A DNA stretch of 50,981 nucleotides from Elusimicrobiota bacterium (GCA_003153935.1 PMCA01000009.1:1-50981), one strand, 5' to 3'; positions 26,063 through 34,469 are shown, numbered from the stretch's first letter. Notes: generated by a model not told the origin, from the letters alone. Translations and numbers: made by a program.

Positions 26063-26870
26063 AAAAATATATTTGTTGATGATCTGTTTAATCTGCATGG
26101 TCTTCCTGGGGACCGCCTATAAAAGCCCGAAGTTGATGGTGGTCAGGGCTAAAGTCGCCAATGTCCGGGCCAAACCGGTCGAGCACAGCGGGCGGTATGA
26201 ACTGGATCCTTTCCAGAATACCCAGGTGGAAGAAGGCGAGGCGGTCTGGGTCCTGGAAGAGTCGCATGGCTGGGCGCGGGTCCAGTGCACCGACCAGTTG
26301 ATCTATAATTACACAAAACACCGCTGGGAAGGCTGTCCGGGCTGGGTCCGGGCCAGTTTGCTTACCTCTGACCTCAATAAAATGAAAAAATTAGTCAGGC
26401 ATGAATTGCCGGTGGAACAACTGCGCAAAATAGTGATACTTAAGGCCGCTCAGCACCTGGATACTATGTATCTGTGGGGCGGTTGCTCCCTCTTTGACCC
26501 CGATAACACCGAAACCGCTACCGGAGTTGATTGTTCGGGACTGGTAAACTGGTCCTACCGCTGGATCGGCTTGATAACTCCGCGTGACGCCAATGACCAG
26601 CATACTAAGGCTCGTGTCATAAAGAAGAGCAATGAATTACAGCCCGGCGACCTGGTGTTCATAGCCAGCGCTTATAAGCGTAAGGAAGTGCGGCATGTTT
26701 TGATATATACGGGTGGGGAAGAAATGATCGAAGCGCCTAAGTCGGGAGAATTTGTCCGGCGGATAACTTTCCAGGAAAAGATCGGGCTGCCGCTGGTAAA
26801 ACTGCGCAATGGCCTGCGGGTCGGCGATAAGGTTGTGTATTTTGGCACTTTATTCGAAGGAGGTAAATAA
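26052..26870 (+). CDS. Exported SH3 plus NlpC/P60 peptidoglycan endopeptidase
   Basis: A 272-residue protein with an N-terminal hydrophobic signal/anchor (residues 5-23), an SH3-like domain (about 30-105, with V-R-A-K-x-A-N-V-R-A-K-P) and an NlpC/P60 domain from about 120. The catalytic Cys161 (G-V-D-C-S-G-L-V) and His215 (R-H-V-L-I-Y-T-G) are both present, so it should be an active gamma-D-glutamyl-diamino-acid endopeptidase that cuts peptidoglycan stem peptides. The TTG start follows GAGGG and overlaps the receiver gene. The architecture matches YkfC-like cell-wall hydrolases. Confidence 0.85.
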   Translation: MSIKKIYLLMICLICMVFLGTAYKSPKLMVVRAKVANVRAKPVEHSGRYELDPFQNTQVEEGEAVWVLEESHGWARVQCTDQLIYNYTKHRWEGCPGWVRASLLTSDLNKMKKLVRHELPVEQLRKIVILKAAQHLDTMYLWGGCSLFDPDNTETATGVDCSGLVNWSYRWIGLITPRDANDQHTKARVIKKSNELQPGDLVFIASAYKRKEVRHVLIYTGGEEMIEAPKSGEFVRRITFQEKIGLPLVKLRNGLRVGDKVVYFGTLFEGGK

Positions 26871-26873
26871 AGT

Positions 26874-27578
26874 ATGAATACTTTTGTATGGCTGAAATTT
26901 TTAAATCCCTTGCTGGGGATATCATTCCTGGTGCAGGCGGTGACCGTGGCTTTGATGCTATCAGGGCATGGCCGCGGCCTGGTCGGGGAGATTCATGTTA
27001 TGAACGGGATAATTTTTATACTCCTGGGATTAATACATTTACTGCTCAACTGGGGCTGGGTGAAAGCGAATTTTTTCAAGAAGAAAATTAATCCGGAAAA
27101 GATAGTACTGGTCCTTTTAGCTTTCGGCTTGTTGTTCCCGGCGCGGTCCTACGCGGATGATGACGACCATGGCGCGTTCCGGCAGGGGATCGAGCAAATG
27201 AAGAGCGGTAATTATGACGGAGCGATAAATACCTTCAACGGGATGCTTAATGACGAAAAGTACCAGCAGAACCCCTCAGTACATTTTCATCTGGGGATGG
27301 CATATTACAACAGCGGCCGGTATGACCAGGCGTTGGAGCAATTTAAACTGACCCAGGGATATAACGGCGGGAAGTCCATGTCCTATTATTTCTGCGGTTT
27401 GATATACGAAGCCAAAGCCCTGGAGCCCGGTAACCGGTCCCAGAGCAGGGACCTGAAGCAGAAAGCCCTGGATTCCTGGATGTCTTTCCTGCGCAACGCG
27501 GACCCGGAGAGGAAAGAAAGAATCGAAGTGGCCAGGAAGCATATAGACACGCTCAAGGGGGACCTAAATGAGAAATAA
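26874..27578 (+). CDS. Membrane protein with C-terminal TPR domain
   Basis: A 234-residue protein in two parts. Residues 1-100 form three hydrophobic helices (about 12-32, 42-62, 75-95) with a His near each of the first two, resembling the helix layout of DUF4405/cytochrome-b561-like domains. Then comes an acidic D-D-D-D-H linker and about 120 residues of TPR-like repeats (Y-D-G-A-I-N-T-F, Y-N-S-G-R-Y-D-Q-A-L-E-Q-F). The TPR half is predicted to face the periplasm. It lies four bases after the NlpC/P60 stop and overlaps the CsgG-like gene by 11 bases. Confidence 0.65.
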   Translation: MNTFVWLKFLNPLLGISFLVQAVTVALMLSGHGRGLVGEIHVMNGIIFILLGLIHLLLNWGWVKANFFKKKINPEKIVLVLLAFGLLFPARSYADDDDHGAFRQGIEQMKSGNYDGAINTFNGMLNDEKYQQNPSVHFHLGMAYYNSGRYDQALEQFKLTQGYNGGKSMSYYFCGLIYEAKALEPGNRSQSRDLKQKALDSWMSFLRNADPERKERIEVARKHIDTLKGDLNEK

Positions 27579-28266
27579 ATTTTGGTTGGTCGCCCTGGCG
27601 GCGCTGCTGTGCCTGAGTCTGGGTTGTTCCACTGCCACCATCGCCCTTAAGAGCGGTTATGATTTCAGCAAGGTCAAAAAGATAGCGGTACTGAGATTTA
27701 ACGGCGTACCGGAAAATCCCAACTCAGGTGACATGGTAGCCGATATCTTCGCCAAGAATCTGCTGAACGCCGGGTATACCGTGATAGAGAGAAATGACCT
27801 TGATAAGATCATAGCGGAACGCAAGCTGGACCTGAGCGGCAATATCAGTAATGCACAGATAATGGAGATAGGGAAGGTTACGGGCGTGGATGCGGTGATC
27901 ACTGGCACTATACCGGTGTACACCCCGGAAAGAAAAGAAGTGGTCGTAGTGAACATCAAGAATTTCAATACTAACCGGACCTATGACGTGCGCGCTGTCC
28001 CCAGAAAAGATGACCCGACTAAATATGAGACGCAAACCCAGGCCATAGATACGCGCACTTTTACAGAGGAAGAGATGCCGGTCACGCATACTATCGAAGC
28101 GGAAGTAGGAGTTACCGCTAAGATGCTGGATGTGGCGACGGGGGAGGTTATCTGGATCGCGTCGGATACTTATCAGGGGACGAATATACAGACGGCGGCG
28201 GAGTACCTGATATCGGGAATGGTTAAGGAATTGGAAAAGCAGATAAAGAAATCAGAGAGGAAATAA
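27568..28266 (+). CDS. CsgG-like lipoprotein
   Basis: A 232-residue lipoprotein with lipobox LGC (Cys20) and a CsgG/LpoB-type fold: an initial strand K-K-I-A-V-L-R-F, then V-A-D-I-F-A-K-N-L-L-N-A-G-Y-T-V-I-E-R-N-D-L-D-K-I and G-V-D-A-V-I-T-G-T. CsgG proteins form the outer-membrane curli secretion channel; the wider family includes LpoB-like activators and orphan lipoproteins. No curli subunit gene is near, so the latter is more likely. Its stop codon overlaps the start of the next gene by one base, suggesting coupling. Confidence 0.78.
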   Translation: MRNKFWLVALAALLCLSLGCSTATIALKSGYDFSKVKKIAVLRFNGVPENPNSGDMVADIFAKNLLNAGYTVIERNDLDKIIAERKLDLSGNISNAQIMEIGKVTGVDAVITGTIPVYTPERKEVVVVNIKNFNTNRTYDVRAVPRKDDPTKYETQTQAIDTRTFTEEEMPVTHTIEAEVGVTAKMLDVATGEVIWIASDTYQGTNIQTAAEYLISGMVKELEKQIKKSERK

Positions 28267-29735
28267 TGAAGAGAGTTGCAATCATAGGCTCGGGACTGGG
28301 TGGACTGGTCGCGGGCAACCTTTTAGCGAAGAAGGGCCATAAGGTTACCATTTTCGAATCACACAGCGCACCCGGCGGATATACCGCTGGGTTTTGGCGC
28401 CAGGGATACTATTTCGAGAGCGGCACGTTCTCCCTGGAATATTCGGATATGGTCTTTTCCCTGATGAAGAAGATAGGAGTATTCGATAAGGTGGAGTTCG
28501 TCCGGCAGAAAAGCAGGCTGGTATCGGCAGATTTTGACGGTTCTCCGGAGAACTACGCCGACCTGAAGAAAATGTTCTATGACGCCTACCCCGCGGAAAA
28601 AGCGCGTCTGGATAAATATTTCGCGGAAGTGGACAAGATGGTCGGAGCCCTGGAGCCGTTTTTACTTAAGTCAAGTATTTGGGCCAAGCTGGCCGGCGGC
28701 GTAAAAATGGCGGGGTTGTATAAAAAGTACCAGCATATGACTATGAGCCGGTTCATTGGCCAATACTTCGAGAAGGATTCCAATCTCTACCGGTTTTGGT
28801 CACGAATAGTCTATCCGGATACGGCCGCCTTGATGGTTGGCGGGGCGATAATCTCTTTCATTAATGATTACTGGACGGTGAAAGGCGGCATGCAATCCTG
28901 GGCTGACGCCCTGACGGATAATTTCCGGGCTTTGGGCGGGGAGCTTAAGCTTAATACTTATATTGATAAAATCATAACGGAAAAGGGGAAAGCTACCGGA
29001 GTGGCCCACGGCCAGGAAGTGTGGCCGGTGGATGAGGTGATAGCAGCGTGCGATTATAAGGAAACTTTCCTGAAGTTGCTGGATGACCAGTGCTTGCTGC
29101 CGTTGGCCGCAACGGATAAGATCAGAAAGGCCGCTGTCAGCGAAGGTTTTATGGTAGTGTACCTGGGATTAAAGATGAACAACGACGAGCTGCGCAAGAT
29201 CATGAAGCTTCCTCACGTAACCCTTTTTGATGAGCAACCGGACTGTGATATTTATAATAACTGCGATGAGCATTTCTTTGAGAAGAACAGCATAGGCCTC
29301 TATTCCTTATCCCTACTGAACCCGAAGCTGGCTCCTAATGGTAAATCCTCGCTGATGCTGGCGGCTATGGCCTCGGCGAGTTGGATGGATAACTGGGGTG
29401 GCGGGGATAAGCAGAAATATAAGGAACTAAAGGAAAGAGCTAAAAACGATATGATCGCCAAGGCCGAAAACCTCATCCCTGGACTGCGTAACCTAATAGA
29501 ATATGAAGACGCGGCTACCCCATTGACTTACGAAAGATTTACCCATAACACGGGTGGTGCGACTTCGGCCTGGAGCTGGAACCCGGAAAAGAGATTTTAC
29601 GATAACATGATGGGTAACCATGTGGATACGCCGGTGAAGAACCTATACATTGGCTCCTGCTGGGCCGCGGAGATGGGCGGCGTGCCTGGAGCCATCGCGG
29701 CGGCCTTGAAAACGGTCAAAAGGGTCGGCGGCTGA
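28266..29735 (+). CDS. FAD-dependent oxidoreductase of the phytoene desaturase/CrtI-like family
   Basis: A 489-residue flavoprotein with the FAD-binding motif GSGLGGLVAG at 8-17 and the acidic end of the second strand (I-F-E-S), followed by P-G-G-Y-T, the signature of the CrtI/CrtISO/amine-oxidase-like family. The C-terminal G-G-V-P-G-A-I-A-A contact is also present. Substrates in this family include carotenoids and retinol-like polyenes, but no carotenoid genes are nearby, so the substrate is unknown. The ATG overlaps the preceding stop. It ends the long operon-like run that began near 24.8 kb. Confidence 0.8.
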   Translation: MKRVAIIGSGLGGLVAGNLLAKKGHKVTIFESHSAPGGYTAGFWRQGYYFESGTFSLEYSDMVFSLMKKIGVFDKVEFVRQKSRLVSADFDGSPENYADLKKMFYDAYPAEKARLDKYFAEVDKMVGALEPFLLKSSIWAKLAGGVKMAGLYKKYQHMTMSRFIGQYFEKDSNLYRFWSRIVYPDTAALMVGGAIISFINDYWTVKGGMQSWADALTDNFRALGGELKLNTYIDKIITEKGKATGVAHGQEVWPVDEVIAACDYKETFLKLLDDQCLLPLAATDKIRKAAVSEGFMVVYLGLKMNNDELRKIMKLPHVTLFDEQPDCDIYNNCDEHFFEKNSIGLYSLSLLNPKLAPNGKSSLMLAAMASASWMDNWGGGDKQKYKELKERAKNDMIAKAENLIPGLRNLIEYEDAATPLTYERFTHNTGGATSAWSWNPEKRFYDNMMGNHVDTPVKNLYIGSCWAAEMGGVPGAIAAALKTVKRVGG

Positions 29736-29753
29736 GGCCGGCAAGATAAACGG

Positions 29754-29783
29754 TTGACAAAAAGGGCGTCATACTGGTATAGT
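29754..29783 (+). promoter_or_regulatory. Housekeeping-type promoter of the nitronate-monooxygenase-like gene
   Basis: TTGACA at 29754-29759, an 18-base spacer, then TATAGT at 29778-29783 with an upstream TG (extended -10). Transcription is predicted from about 29790, leaving a leader of roughly 93 bases before the ATG at 29883. Confidence 0.75.
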
Positions 29784-29872
29784 GTACGTATAAATGGTCA
29801 TATATATGTACCCAAAGATTAGATAATTTTAAGCCGTAAAGGACGCCCACTAACCTTTCGGTTTTCTTTTTT
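29784..29872 (+). promoter_or_regulatory. Structured leader ending in a terminator-like hairpin (attenuator or riboswitch candidate)
   Basis: The leader holds two stems. The first pairs GTACGTATA (from 29784) with TATATGTAC (ending 29811). The second pairs CCGTAAAGG (29834-29842) with CCTTTCGG (29854-29861), one base bulged, and is followed by TTTTCTTTTTT. That is an intrinsic-terminator layout placed directly against the ribosome binding site AAGGAG at 29873 and the start codon at 29883. This suggests transcription attenuation of the gene. It matches no riboswitch consensus I can recall. Confidence 0.55.
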
Positions 29873-29882
29873 AAGGAGAAAA

Positions 29883-30956
29883 ATGAGCTTAGAACTTAAG
29901 GGACTAAATTTAGGCGGTTTAATAATAGAAGTGCCGATAGTGCAGGGCGGTATGGGAGTGCGGGTCTCGAATTATTCTTTGGTGTCCGCGGTTTCGAATG
30001 AAGGCGCCCTGGGAGTGATCGCCGCGGTCGGGCTCGGCGAAGAAGGCCTGGATGAGGGACATGATTACAAAACCCGCTCACGCCTGGCCTTTGTCAGGAG
30101 TATCAGGGAAACCAGGGAGCGGACCAAAAAGCCTTTTGGCGTGAATATTATGTGCGCTCTGGCCAATTATGACGACCTGGTTGACGCGGCCCAGACAGAG
30201 AATGTGGATGTGATAATTTCCGGGGCCGGCTTGCCTCTGAAAATGCCTTCTTTGATCAAGAATGACCGGACTAAACTGGTACCCATAGTGTCTTCCGGCC
30301 GGGCCACCCAGATCATTTGCAGCACCTGGCAGAGAAGGTACAAGCGTTTGCCTGACGCGATAGTTATAGAAGGTCCCTTGGCGGGCGGGCATTTGGGCTA
30401 TAGCCTGGAGGAACTGAAAGATAGCGCCAACTTTAACCTGGATAAGATCCTGCAGGACGTGTTGGCGGTGACCAAAACATTTGAAACTGATAAACATAAG
30501 ATCCCGGTGATAGCGGCCGGCGGTATTTACGACGGCAAGGATATCGCCAGGGTGATCCGCTTGGGCGCCAGCGCCGTACAGATGGCGACGCGGTTCGTTT
30601 GTACGCATGAATGCGATGTGTCCATGGAATACAAGGAAGCTTATATTAACGCGAAAGATGAGGATATAATTATAATACAAAGCCCGGTGGGCATGCCGGG
30701 TCGGGTGATCCGCAATGATTTTGTGCGCCGGATCGCTGCAGGGGAACGGATGGACCTGGGCTGCGAGTACCAGTGCCTGGTTACCTGTGACCCGAAAAAG
30801 GTAAACTATTGCATCGGCAAGGCTCTGCTTAACGCGGCCCGTGGCAACATGGACAAGGGATTTGCCATGTGCGGGAGCAACGCCTCCCGTATCAAGGAAA
30901 TAGTTTCGGTGAAGCAGTTGATCACGGAGCTAATGGAAGAAGCCAGGAACTCTTAA
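29883..30956 (+). CDS. Nitronate monooxygenase-family flavoenzyme (FabK/NMO-like)
   Basis: A 357-residue TIM-barrel flavin enzyme. The N-terminal P-I-V-Q-G-G-M-G-V-R-V and the early G-A-L-G-V-I-A segment are typical of nitronate monooxygenase and FabK enoyl-ACP reductase. The E-G-P-L-A-G-G-H-L-G segment carries the catalytic-site His, and A-A-G-G-I-Y plus G-A-S-A-V-Q-M-A-T-R-F bind FMN phosphate. The C-terminal part has a run of cysteines (C-E-Y-Q-C-L-V-T-C and C-I-G-K), which is unusual for a classical NMO and may bind a metal. It could oxidise nitronates or act as an enoyl reductase. Strong AAGGAG start. A terminator follows at 30973-31007. Confidence 0.78.
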   Translation: MSLELKGLNLGGLIIEVPIVQGGMGVRVSNYSLVSAVSNEGALGVIAAVGLGEEGLDEGHDYKTRSRLAFVRSIRETRERTKKPFGVNIMCALANYDDLVDAAQTENVDVIISGAGLPLKMPSLIKNDRTKLVPIVSSGRATQIICSTWQRRYKRLPDAIVIEGPLAGGHLGYSLEELKDSANFNLDKILQDVLAVTKTFETDKHKIPVIAAGGIYDGKDIARVIRLGASAVQMATRFVCTHECDVSMEYKEAYINAKDEDIIIIQSPVGMPGRVIRNDFVRRIAAGERMDLGCEYQCLVTCDPKKVNYCIGKALLNAARGNMDKGFAMCGSNASRIKEIVSVKQLITELMEEARNS

Positions 30957-30972
30957 ATAGGGATATAAACTA

Positions 30973-31007
30973 AACAGCGCCAGGCAGAAGCTATGGCGCT
31001 GTTTTTT
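30973..31007 (+). terminator. Rho-independent terminator
   Basis: Perfect 10-bp stem AACAGCGCCA / TGGCGCTGTT with an 11-base loop and a T-run to 31007. It ends the NMO-like transcript. Confidence 0.9.
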
Positions 31008-31015
31008 ATTTTATG

Positions 31016-31024
31016 TGGTATAAT
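31016..31024 (+). promoter_or_regulatory. Extended -10 promoter of the ABC-F gene
   Basis: TGGTATAAT, a TGn-extended -10, with no -35 hexamer upstream. Transcription would begin about 6 bases before the ATG at 31037. No Shine-Dalgarno sequence is present, so the message is essentially leaderless. Confidence 0.6.
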
Positions 31025-31036
31025 ACTAAATAAATT

Positions 31037-32893
31037 ATGATAAAAATTGAAGAACTTTCCAAGTCATTCGGCGCCCAGGAACTGTTCAAGGACCTGAGCT
31101 TTACTATCGCGCCCGGCGAGAAGATCGGCCTGGTCGGCCGTAACGGTTACGGCAAAACGACTCTATTTCAGATGCTGACGGGACAGATGGAGCCGGATGC
31201 CGGAGAGATCTCCGTGCCGAAGAATTACCGCATCGGCTATCTCCAGCAGCAGATACATTTCACCAAGGATACGGTGTTGCAGGAAGGCTGCCTGGGATTG
31301 CGCGAGGACGCGCAGATCAATGGCTGGAAGGTGGAGAAGATTCTGGCCGGCTTAGGTTTTAGCCGGGAGGACCTGCACCGCCATCCGCAGGAGTTTTCTG
31401 GCGGGTTCCAGATCAGGCTGAATCTGGCGAAAGTGCTGGTTTCCGAGCCGGACCTGTTATTACTGGACGAACCGAACAATTACCTGGACATTGTCGCTAT
31501 ACGCTGGCTGGTCAGTTTCCTGCGCAACTGGAAAAAAGAACTGCTCCTGATCACGCATGACCGGATGTTCATGGATGAGGTCACCACCCATACCATGATC
31601 ATCCATCGCCACCGGGTGCGAAAAGTGAAGGGCGGCACGCAAAAGGTTTACCAGCAGATCGCGCTGGAAGAAGCGGTACACGAAAAGACCCGGTTGAACG
31701 ACGAGAAGAAGAGAAAACAGCTGGAGGTCTTTATCAGCCGGTTCCGGGCCAAGGCGCGGCTGGGCGGCCTGGTGCAATCGCGCGTAAAGATGCTGGAGAA
31801 GCAGGAACGGCTGGAAGCGCTGGGTAAGATCGAGGGCCTGGAATTTTCTTTCCGCCACGCGGATTTCCCGGCGGCGCAAATGCTGTCAGCTCATAATCTG
31901 AGATTCTCATATAACGGCCAGGAACCCTGGCTGATGGATAAGCTTTCGTTCAACATTGCCCGGCGGGAACGGACTTGCGTGATCGGCCGGAACGGCAAAG
32001 GAAAAACAACTTTGTTGCGAATTATTGCTGGAGAATTGCCGATCGGCGGTGGTACAATAAAACAACACCCGGTGCTCAAGAAGGCTTATTTCGGGCAAAC
32101 GCCTTTATCCGGGTTGAACGAACAAAAAACGGTCTTTGAGGAGATCATGAGCGCGGATGCCGAACTGATGCCGCAACAGGCGCGCAGTATCTGCGGCGCG
32201 ATGCTGTTCAGCGGGGACTTGGCCCTGAAACCGGTCAGTGTTCTGTCAGGCGGGGAACGCAGCCGGGTATTGTTGGGGAAGCTGCTGGCGACTCCCAGTC
32301 ATTTGCTGCTGCTGGATGAGCCGACCAATCACCTGGACCTGGAGTCCTGCGAATCACTGCTGGAGGCCATAGAAGAATTCCCGGGTTCGGTGATCATGGT
32401 GACCCATAACGAGTTATATTTGCACCGGCTGGCGACGCGCCTGATAGTATTTGACCGGGGCCAGGCCAGGGTCTTTGAAGGGACCTACCAGGAGTTCCTG
32501 GATAAAGTGGGCTGGGAGAGCGAAGATGAAAACCAGTTAACAGTTGGCAGATCGCAGATAGCAGTAAAAACAAAACCAGAGGATAAGAAATCCTTAAAAC
32601 TGAAGAAGGCGGCTCTGGTCCAGGAAAAATCCCAGGCGCTGAAGCCGCTGGAGGGCGAGATCACCCTTCTGGAAAAGAATATCGCAGCACTGGAAAAAGA
32701 ACTGCATCACTGCACGGAATCCCTGGTCCAGGCATCGGGTGAGGGCAATGCCGCAGTGATCACCGAGATGTCCAAAAAGTCGCACCGGCTACGGCCGGAG
32801 ATCGAAAAAAATTACCGGCAGTTGGATAAAGTACTGGCGGAATATGAGGACAGGGTTAAAGAATATAAGGATAAAATGGCGGAATTAGGATAA
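31037..32893 (+). CDS. ABC-F family ATPase (ribosome-associated type)
   Basis: A 618-residue soluble protein with two ABC domains and no membrane segment, the hallmark of ABC-F translation factors and ribosome-protection proteins. The first domain has Walker A GRNGYGKT (34-41), an F-S-G-G-F signature and Walker B L-L-L-L-D-E-P. The second has GRNGKGKT near 318-325, the LSGGE signature and [10 protein letters not shown]. An Arg/Lys-rich linker lies between, and a C-terminal charged coiled coil (about 530-615) resembles that of Uup. Uup-like DNA or ribosome binding is therefore plausible. Its start has no ribosome binding site (leaderless). It is followed by the aspartic-protease-like gene seven bases later. 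Confidence 0.9.
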   Translation: MIKIEELSKSFGAQELFKDLSFTIAPGEKIGLVGRNGYGKTTLFQMLTGQMEPDAGEISVPKNYRIGYLQQQIHFTKDTVLQEGCLGLREDAQINGWKVEKILAGLGFSREDLHRHPQEFSGGFQIRLNLAKVLVSEPDLLLLDEPNNYLDIVAIRWLVSFLRNWKKELLLITHDRMFMDEVTTHTMIIHRHRVRKVKGGTQKVYQQIALEEAVHEKTRLNDEKKRKQLEVFISRFRAKARLGGLVQSRVKMLEKQERLEALGKIEGLEFSFRHADFPAAQMLSAHNLRFSYNGQEPWLMDKLSFNIARRERTCVIGRNGKGKTTLLRIIAGELPIGGGTIKQHPVLKKAYFGQTPLSGLNEQKTVFEEIMSADAELMPQQARSICGAMLFSGDLALKPVSVLSGGERSRVLLGKLLATPSHLLLLDEPTNHLDLESCESLLEAIEEFPGSVIMVTHNELYLHRLATRLIVFDRGQARVFEGTYQEFLDKVGWESEDENQLTVGRSQIAVKTKPEDKKSLKLKKAALVQEKSQALKPLEGEITLLEKNIAALEKELHHCTESLVQASGEGNAAVITEMSKKSHRLRPEIEKNYRQLDKVLAEYEDRVKEYKDKMAELG

Positions 32894-32900
32894 GAATAGT

Positions 32901-33611
32901 ATGGAGAAATACTCACTGGAAGAGATAGATAATCATATCATTGCCGTGATCGGCGGCAAACGGGCGCTGATCGATACCGGGTCCCCGATCAGTATCGGTG
33001 ACAGTCCGGAGATCGTTATATTGGGTCAATCCTACAGCCTGGAAAAGAAGCTCCTGGACCTGGATGTCAAGCAGATAGGCGAATTAGCCAAGATCGATAT
33101 TAATGTGCTACTGGGAATGGATATATTGAGTAAATTCATTTTTTACATCTCTCCCGGGCTCAGGGGGATGATCTGCAGTGAATTTTTCATAAACTTCACG
33201 GATAAGATGCAGGATGTGCCGGTGGCTTACAGCGGTACGATACCCGTGCTGGATGTAACGGTAGAGGGCGTGAACCTGAAAATGCTGTTCGATACCGGGG
33301 CTAAATTGTCGTATTTGAACCGAGGCTTTTTCAGCGACGGCAAGGTCCTCGGGGTAAAAGAGGATTTTTATCCGGGAGTGGGCGAATTCAGCACAGCGGT
33401 TTACAATATCCCCCTGGAGATCAGGGGTAATAAGCTGGACTTTGTTTGCGGTGATCCCCCGGAGTGGCTGCAAAAGAACCTTTATAGTTTAAAGTGTAAC
33501 GGTATTTTGGGCGCTGATATCCTGCGCTACTTTAATATACAGTTCAATTTCAAGAATAACCGGATTTGGCTGGTAGAAAAGCCCCAAGTGGCGACGGGCC
33601 AGAGGAGATAA
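32901..33611 (+). CDS. Two-lobed retropepsin-like aspartic protease homologue
   Basis: A 236-residue soluble protein containing two copies of the retropepsin half. Each has an active-site triad and a second flap-side hydrophobic-Gly motif: D25-T-G-S with L-L-G-M-D-I-L at 70-76, and D131-T-G-A with I-L-G-A-D-I-L at 202-208. This is the layout of an internally duplicated aspartic protease, as in pepsin, in which each lobe supplies one catalytic Asp, but with lobes of only about 110 residues. No signal peptide, so it is probably cytoplasmic. It lies directly after the ABC-F gene and before a small membrane protein. The function is unknown; proteolytic activity is inferred from the two intact DTG triads. 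Confidence 0.75.
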   Translation: MEKYSLEEIDNHIIAVIGGKRALIDTGSPISIGDSPEIVILGQSYSLEKKLLDLDVKQIGELAKIDINVLLGMDILSKFIFYISPGLRGMICSEFFINFTDKMQDVPVAYSGTIPVLDVTVEGVNLKMLFDTGAKLSYLNRGFFSDGKVLGVKEDFYPGVGEFSTAVYNIPLEIRGNKLDFVCGDPPEWLQKNLYSLKCNGILGADILRYFNIQFNFKNNRIWLVEKPQVATGQRR

Positions 33612-33620
33612 GAGGAGAAA

Positions 33621-33782
33621 ATGGAAAAAACCTTGTACATGGTAGCGCTAACCATTGGCGGATTTGTTGGCGGGTACGTCCCTGCTCTCTGGGGAGGCAG
33701 TATGTTCTCGTTCTCGGGCTTATTCTTTAGTACTTTAGGGTCCATAGCGGGTATATGGGTAGTTTATAAGATGAATCATTAG
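33621..33782 (+). CDS. Small glycine-rich membrane protein, 53 residues
   Basis: A short gene with a clear ribosome binding site (AAGAGGAG) and an ATG at 33621. The product has two hydrophobic segments rich in Gly, G-G-F-V-G-G-Y and G-S-I-A-G-I-W-V-V-Y-K, separated by a W-G-G-S-M-F-S-F-S-G turn. It resembles widespread two-helix glycine-zipper proteins that begin with a similar G-G-x-x-G-G-Y-x-P motif and end near G-I-x-x-G-Y-K. It fills the gap between the aspartic-protease-like gene (9 bases upstream) and the exported archaemetzincin-like gene. Function unknown. Confidence 0.7.
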   Translation: MEKTLYMVALTIGGFVGGYVPALWGGSMFSFSGLFFSTLGSIAGIWVVYKMNH

Positions 33783-33800
33783 AGGAGCGTTAGCGTCAAA

Positions 33801-34394
33801 ATGAAATCTAAACTGAGCATACTGGTTTTGTTTGTATTGGCAGGGGTGTTGGCCCTGGTAAATCCCGTTAAAGGGGAAAGTAATAATATCAGCAATATTG
33901 AACTGGTTGAATTAGGGGATATTGACGATCAGGTTTTATTTGACTTGCGCGAGCGATTGGAAAAATTGTTCGGGATAAGCGTATCGATCATCACGCACAT
34001 GCCTGATACGGATTATGCCTATGACGGTAATAGAAATCAGTATGATTCGATGGCTATTCTGTCCAAAATGCCAAAGCCGGATGATAAAAATCTGAAGATA
34101 GTGGGAATCACGGACCATGACCTTTATGCCCCCGGCCGGAAATTTGTCTTTGGCGAAAACGATGCGGCCAAGGGAGTATGCGTTATATCCTTAGCCCGTC
34201 TGCATCAAAGTTATTATGGCTTCCCGGAAGATAGGGCCCTGTTCCTCGAGCGAGCCTTAAAAGAAGTGGCACATGAAGTAGGCCATCTGATCGGCTTATC
34301 CTATTCTCCTGAAGCGGATAATGTCATGCATCCTTACGAGAACATTGAGGAGATCGATTGCATTAATAATTATTATTGTATCGACAAGAAATAA
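33801..34394 (+). CDS. Exported archaemetzincin-like protein with altered zinc site
   Basis: A 197-residue protein. After a signal peptide (about 25 residues) it follows the archaemetzincin fold: Y-D-G-N-R-N-Q-Y-D-S-M-A-I-L, G-I-T-D-H-D-L-Y-A-P-G, F-V-F-G-E and V-I-S-L-A-R-L, then H158-E-V-G-H162-x-x-G165, V-M-H (Met-turn) and two late cysteines. In archaemetzincins the motif is HExxHxxGxxH followed by a Cys; here the third His is Tyr168, the next position is Ser, and the second Cys of the short zinc loop is Asn. Two His ligands and the Glu remain, so activity may be reduced or different. Archaemetzincins are normally cytoplasmic, so export is unusual. Confidence 0.8.
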   Translation: MKSKLSILVLFVLAGVLALVNPVKGESNNISNIELVELGDIDDQVLFDLRERLEKLFGISVSIITHMPDTDYAYDGNRNQYDSMAILSKMPKPDDKNLKIVGITDHDLYAPGRKFVFGENDAAKGVCVISLARLHQSYYGFPEDRALFLERALKEVAHEVGHLIGLSYSPEADNVMHPYENIEEIDCINNYYCIDKK

Positions 34395-34420
34395 CTTTTC
34401 GCTAAAAGAAAACTAGACCA

Positions 34421-34447
34421 AACCCCGGGCTTTTCCGGGGTTTTTTT
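34421..34447 (+). terminator. Rho-independent terminator
   Basis: Stem AACCCCGG / CCGGGGTT, six-base loop and a run of seven T (34441-34447). It ends the operon from the ABC-F gene to the archaemetzincin-like gene. Confidence 0.88.
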
Positions 34448-34469
34448 ATTGGTTGCCCTCAGCGAGGGG

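Noticed and set aside
29784-29872. Known riboswitch classes (fluoride, SAM, preQ1, cyclic-di-GMP) in the nitronate-monooxygenase leader
   Set aside because: None of the conserved core sequences of these classes can be found by eye; only general attenuator structure is supported.
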